From assembly GCF_003171515.1 (NCBI RefSeq), contig NC_089396.1:248001-312000 (forward strand): a DNA stretch of 64,000 nucleotides. The letters are read 5' to 3'. Under the pieces are notes generated by a model, which saw only the letters and a list, made by a program, of their open reading frames with translations, did no database searches and was not told the origin of the DNA. Made by a program: the position numbers and the translations under genes. This document shows positions 63,522-64,000 of the stretch, one piece after another (within the stretch, counting starts at the first letter, position 1; the number at the start of each line of letters is the position of its first letter). The DNA is from Pyrenophora tritici-repentis. Lineage: Eukaryota > Ascomycota > Dothideomycetes > Pleosporales > Pleosporaceae.

Positions 63522-64000
63522 TCAGTATGCCTCGTCGTCATCTGTCTCAACGCGGGGTTGCTTGCCGCCGTCTTGACTGCCCACGGCTTTCCTGTGCGGG
63601 CTGGCGCCAAACTTGTGTGATCTTGGTAGCGAGCAAGAGTCGTTGCTATTGTGTCTTCGGTCACGAGGACCGCCTGGGCAAAGAGTCAGCATGTACGATA
63701 CGAAGGAAAGTCTGATGGGCACCCACCGGGCCGATCGTACGCAGCACCATGTCGCTGGATGCCTGAAGATCGTATTGAAGGACCCGGAGGTCCGAAATCA
63801 AACTCGTCGGATTCGGAGTATGATTGTGCTGCCCTGGTTCCTACACCACCACCGCCTATATGACCGCGCATGATGCCTCGTCCTCCTCTTCCGCGGCCTT
63901 GAGCCATGGCTTGGGCGGCTTGCACTGCCGCCATTGGATCCATGTCTAGACCTCCGCCAAACTGTCGTTGTGCCCCGCCTTCTCTGGCCCCGCGGTGCGA
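63522..64000 (-). CDS. C-terminal part of an RG-rich protein (start outside window)
   Basis: The frame enters from the right edge and reads to an intron at 63674-63726 (53 nt, GTGGGT donor, TGCTGACT branch, CCCAG acceptor), then exon 63673-63522. The visible part has AQAMAQGRGRGGRGIMRG, a Gly-run, and after the intron a polar, basic tail ending in an acidic ETDDDEAY. RG/RGG stretches are common in RNA-binding proteins and are methylation targets. The domain that would identify the protein lies beyond the window. Confidence 0.65.

Overview
The window reads as nuclear DNA of a filamentous ascomycete, most probably a Dothideomycete of the order Pleosporales (a Pyrenophora- or Bipolaris-like genome is my best guess, by inference). 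Support: short introns of about 45-110 nt with GTNNGT donors and CTGAC/CTAAC branch points, a full-size PDR ABC transporter, a CFEM receptor, a Zn2Cys6 regulator, orthologues of BUD4, SET9, MRH4 and ESS1, and a transposable-element load with RIP-like decay.

Layout. (1) 1-11186 is almost pure transposon: part of a hAT element carrying a nested pogo/Fot1-like element, a 60-N gap, the 5' part of a Copia element, a mutated Copia relic with two solo LTRs, a LINE relic, and a small non-autonomous LTR element with identical LTRs. (2) 13152-17621 encodes a PDR transporter. (3) 19380-25226 is a small host gene split by a complete copy of the hAT+pogo composite. (4) 27814-29299 is a CFEM seven-transmembrane receptor-like gene. 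(5) 29831-39553 is a Zn2Cys6 transcription factor whose last exon holds an 8.1-kb hAT element, itself split by a young Copia retrotransposon and a 128-bp palindromic MITE; a third hAT element sits just upstream of this gene. (6) From 43474 to the right edge the sequence is gene-dense and nearly transposon-free: a DUF4360-type secreted protein (two homopolymer frameshifts), MRH4, BUD4, SET9, mitochondrial uL14, RPB9, ESS1/PIN1, an unrecognised 283-aa protein and the end of an RG-rich protein.

How the parts relate. The housekeeping half shows compact divergent pairs (MRH4/BUD4, SET9/uL14m, RPB9/ESS1). The left half is a transposon landing zone. Target-site duplications resolve the nesting: removing each element plus one duplication restores an open frame in both host genes and in the hAT transposase hit by the MITE. 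The most unusual signals are a single in-frame UGA-CUA between gag and pol of the young Copia element, primer-binding sites that match tRNA anticodon halves, and an RPB9 intron that stays open in frame and encodes a Cys-containing acidic alternative C-terminus.

All gene models come from reading splice sites and frames by eye; family names rest on recognised motifs, not on database searches.
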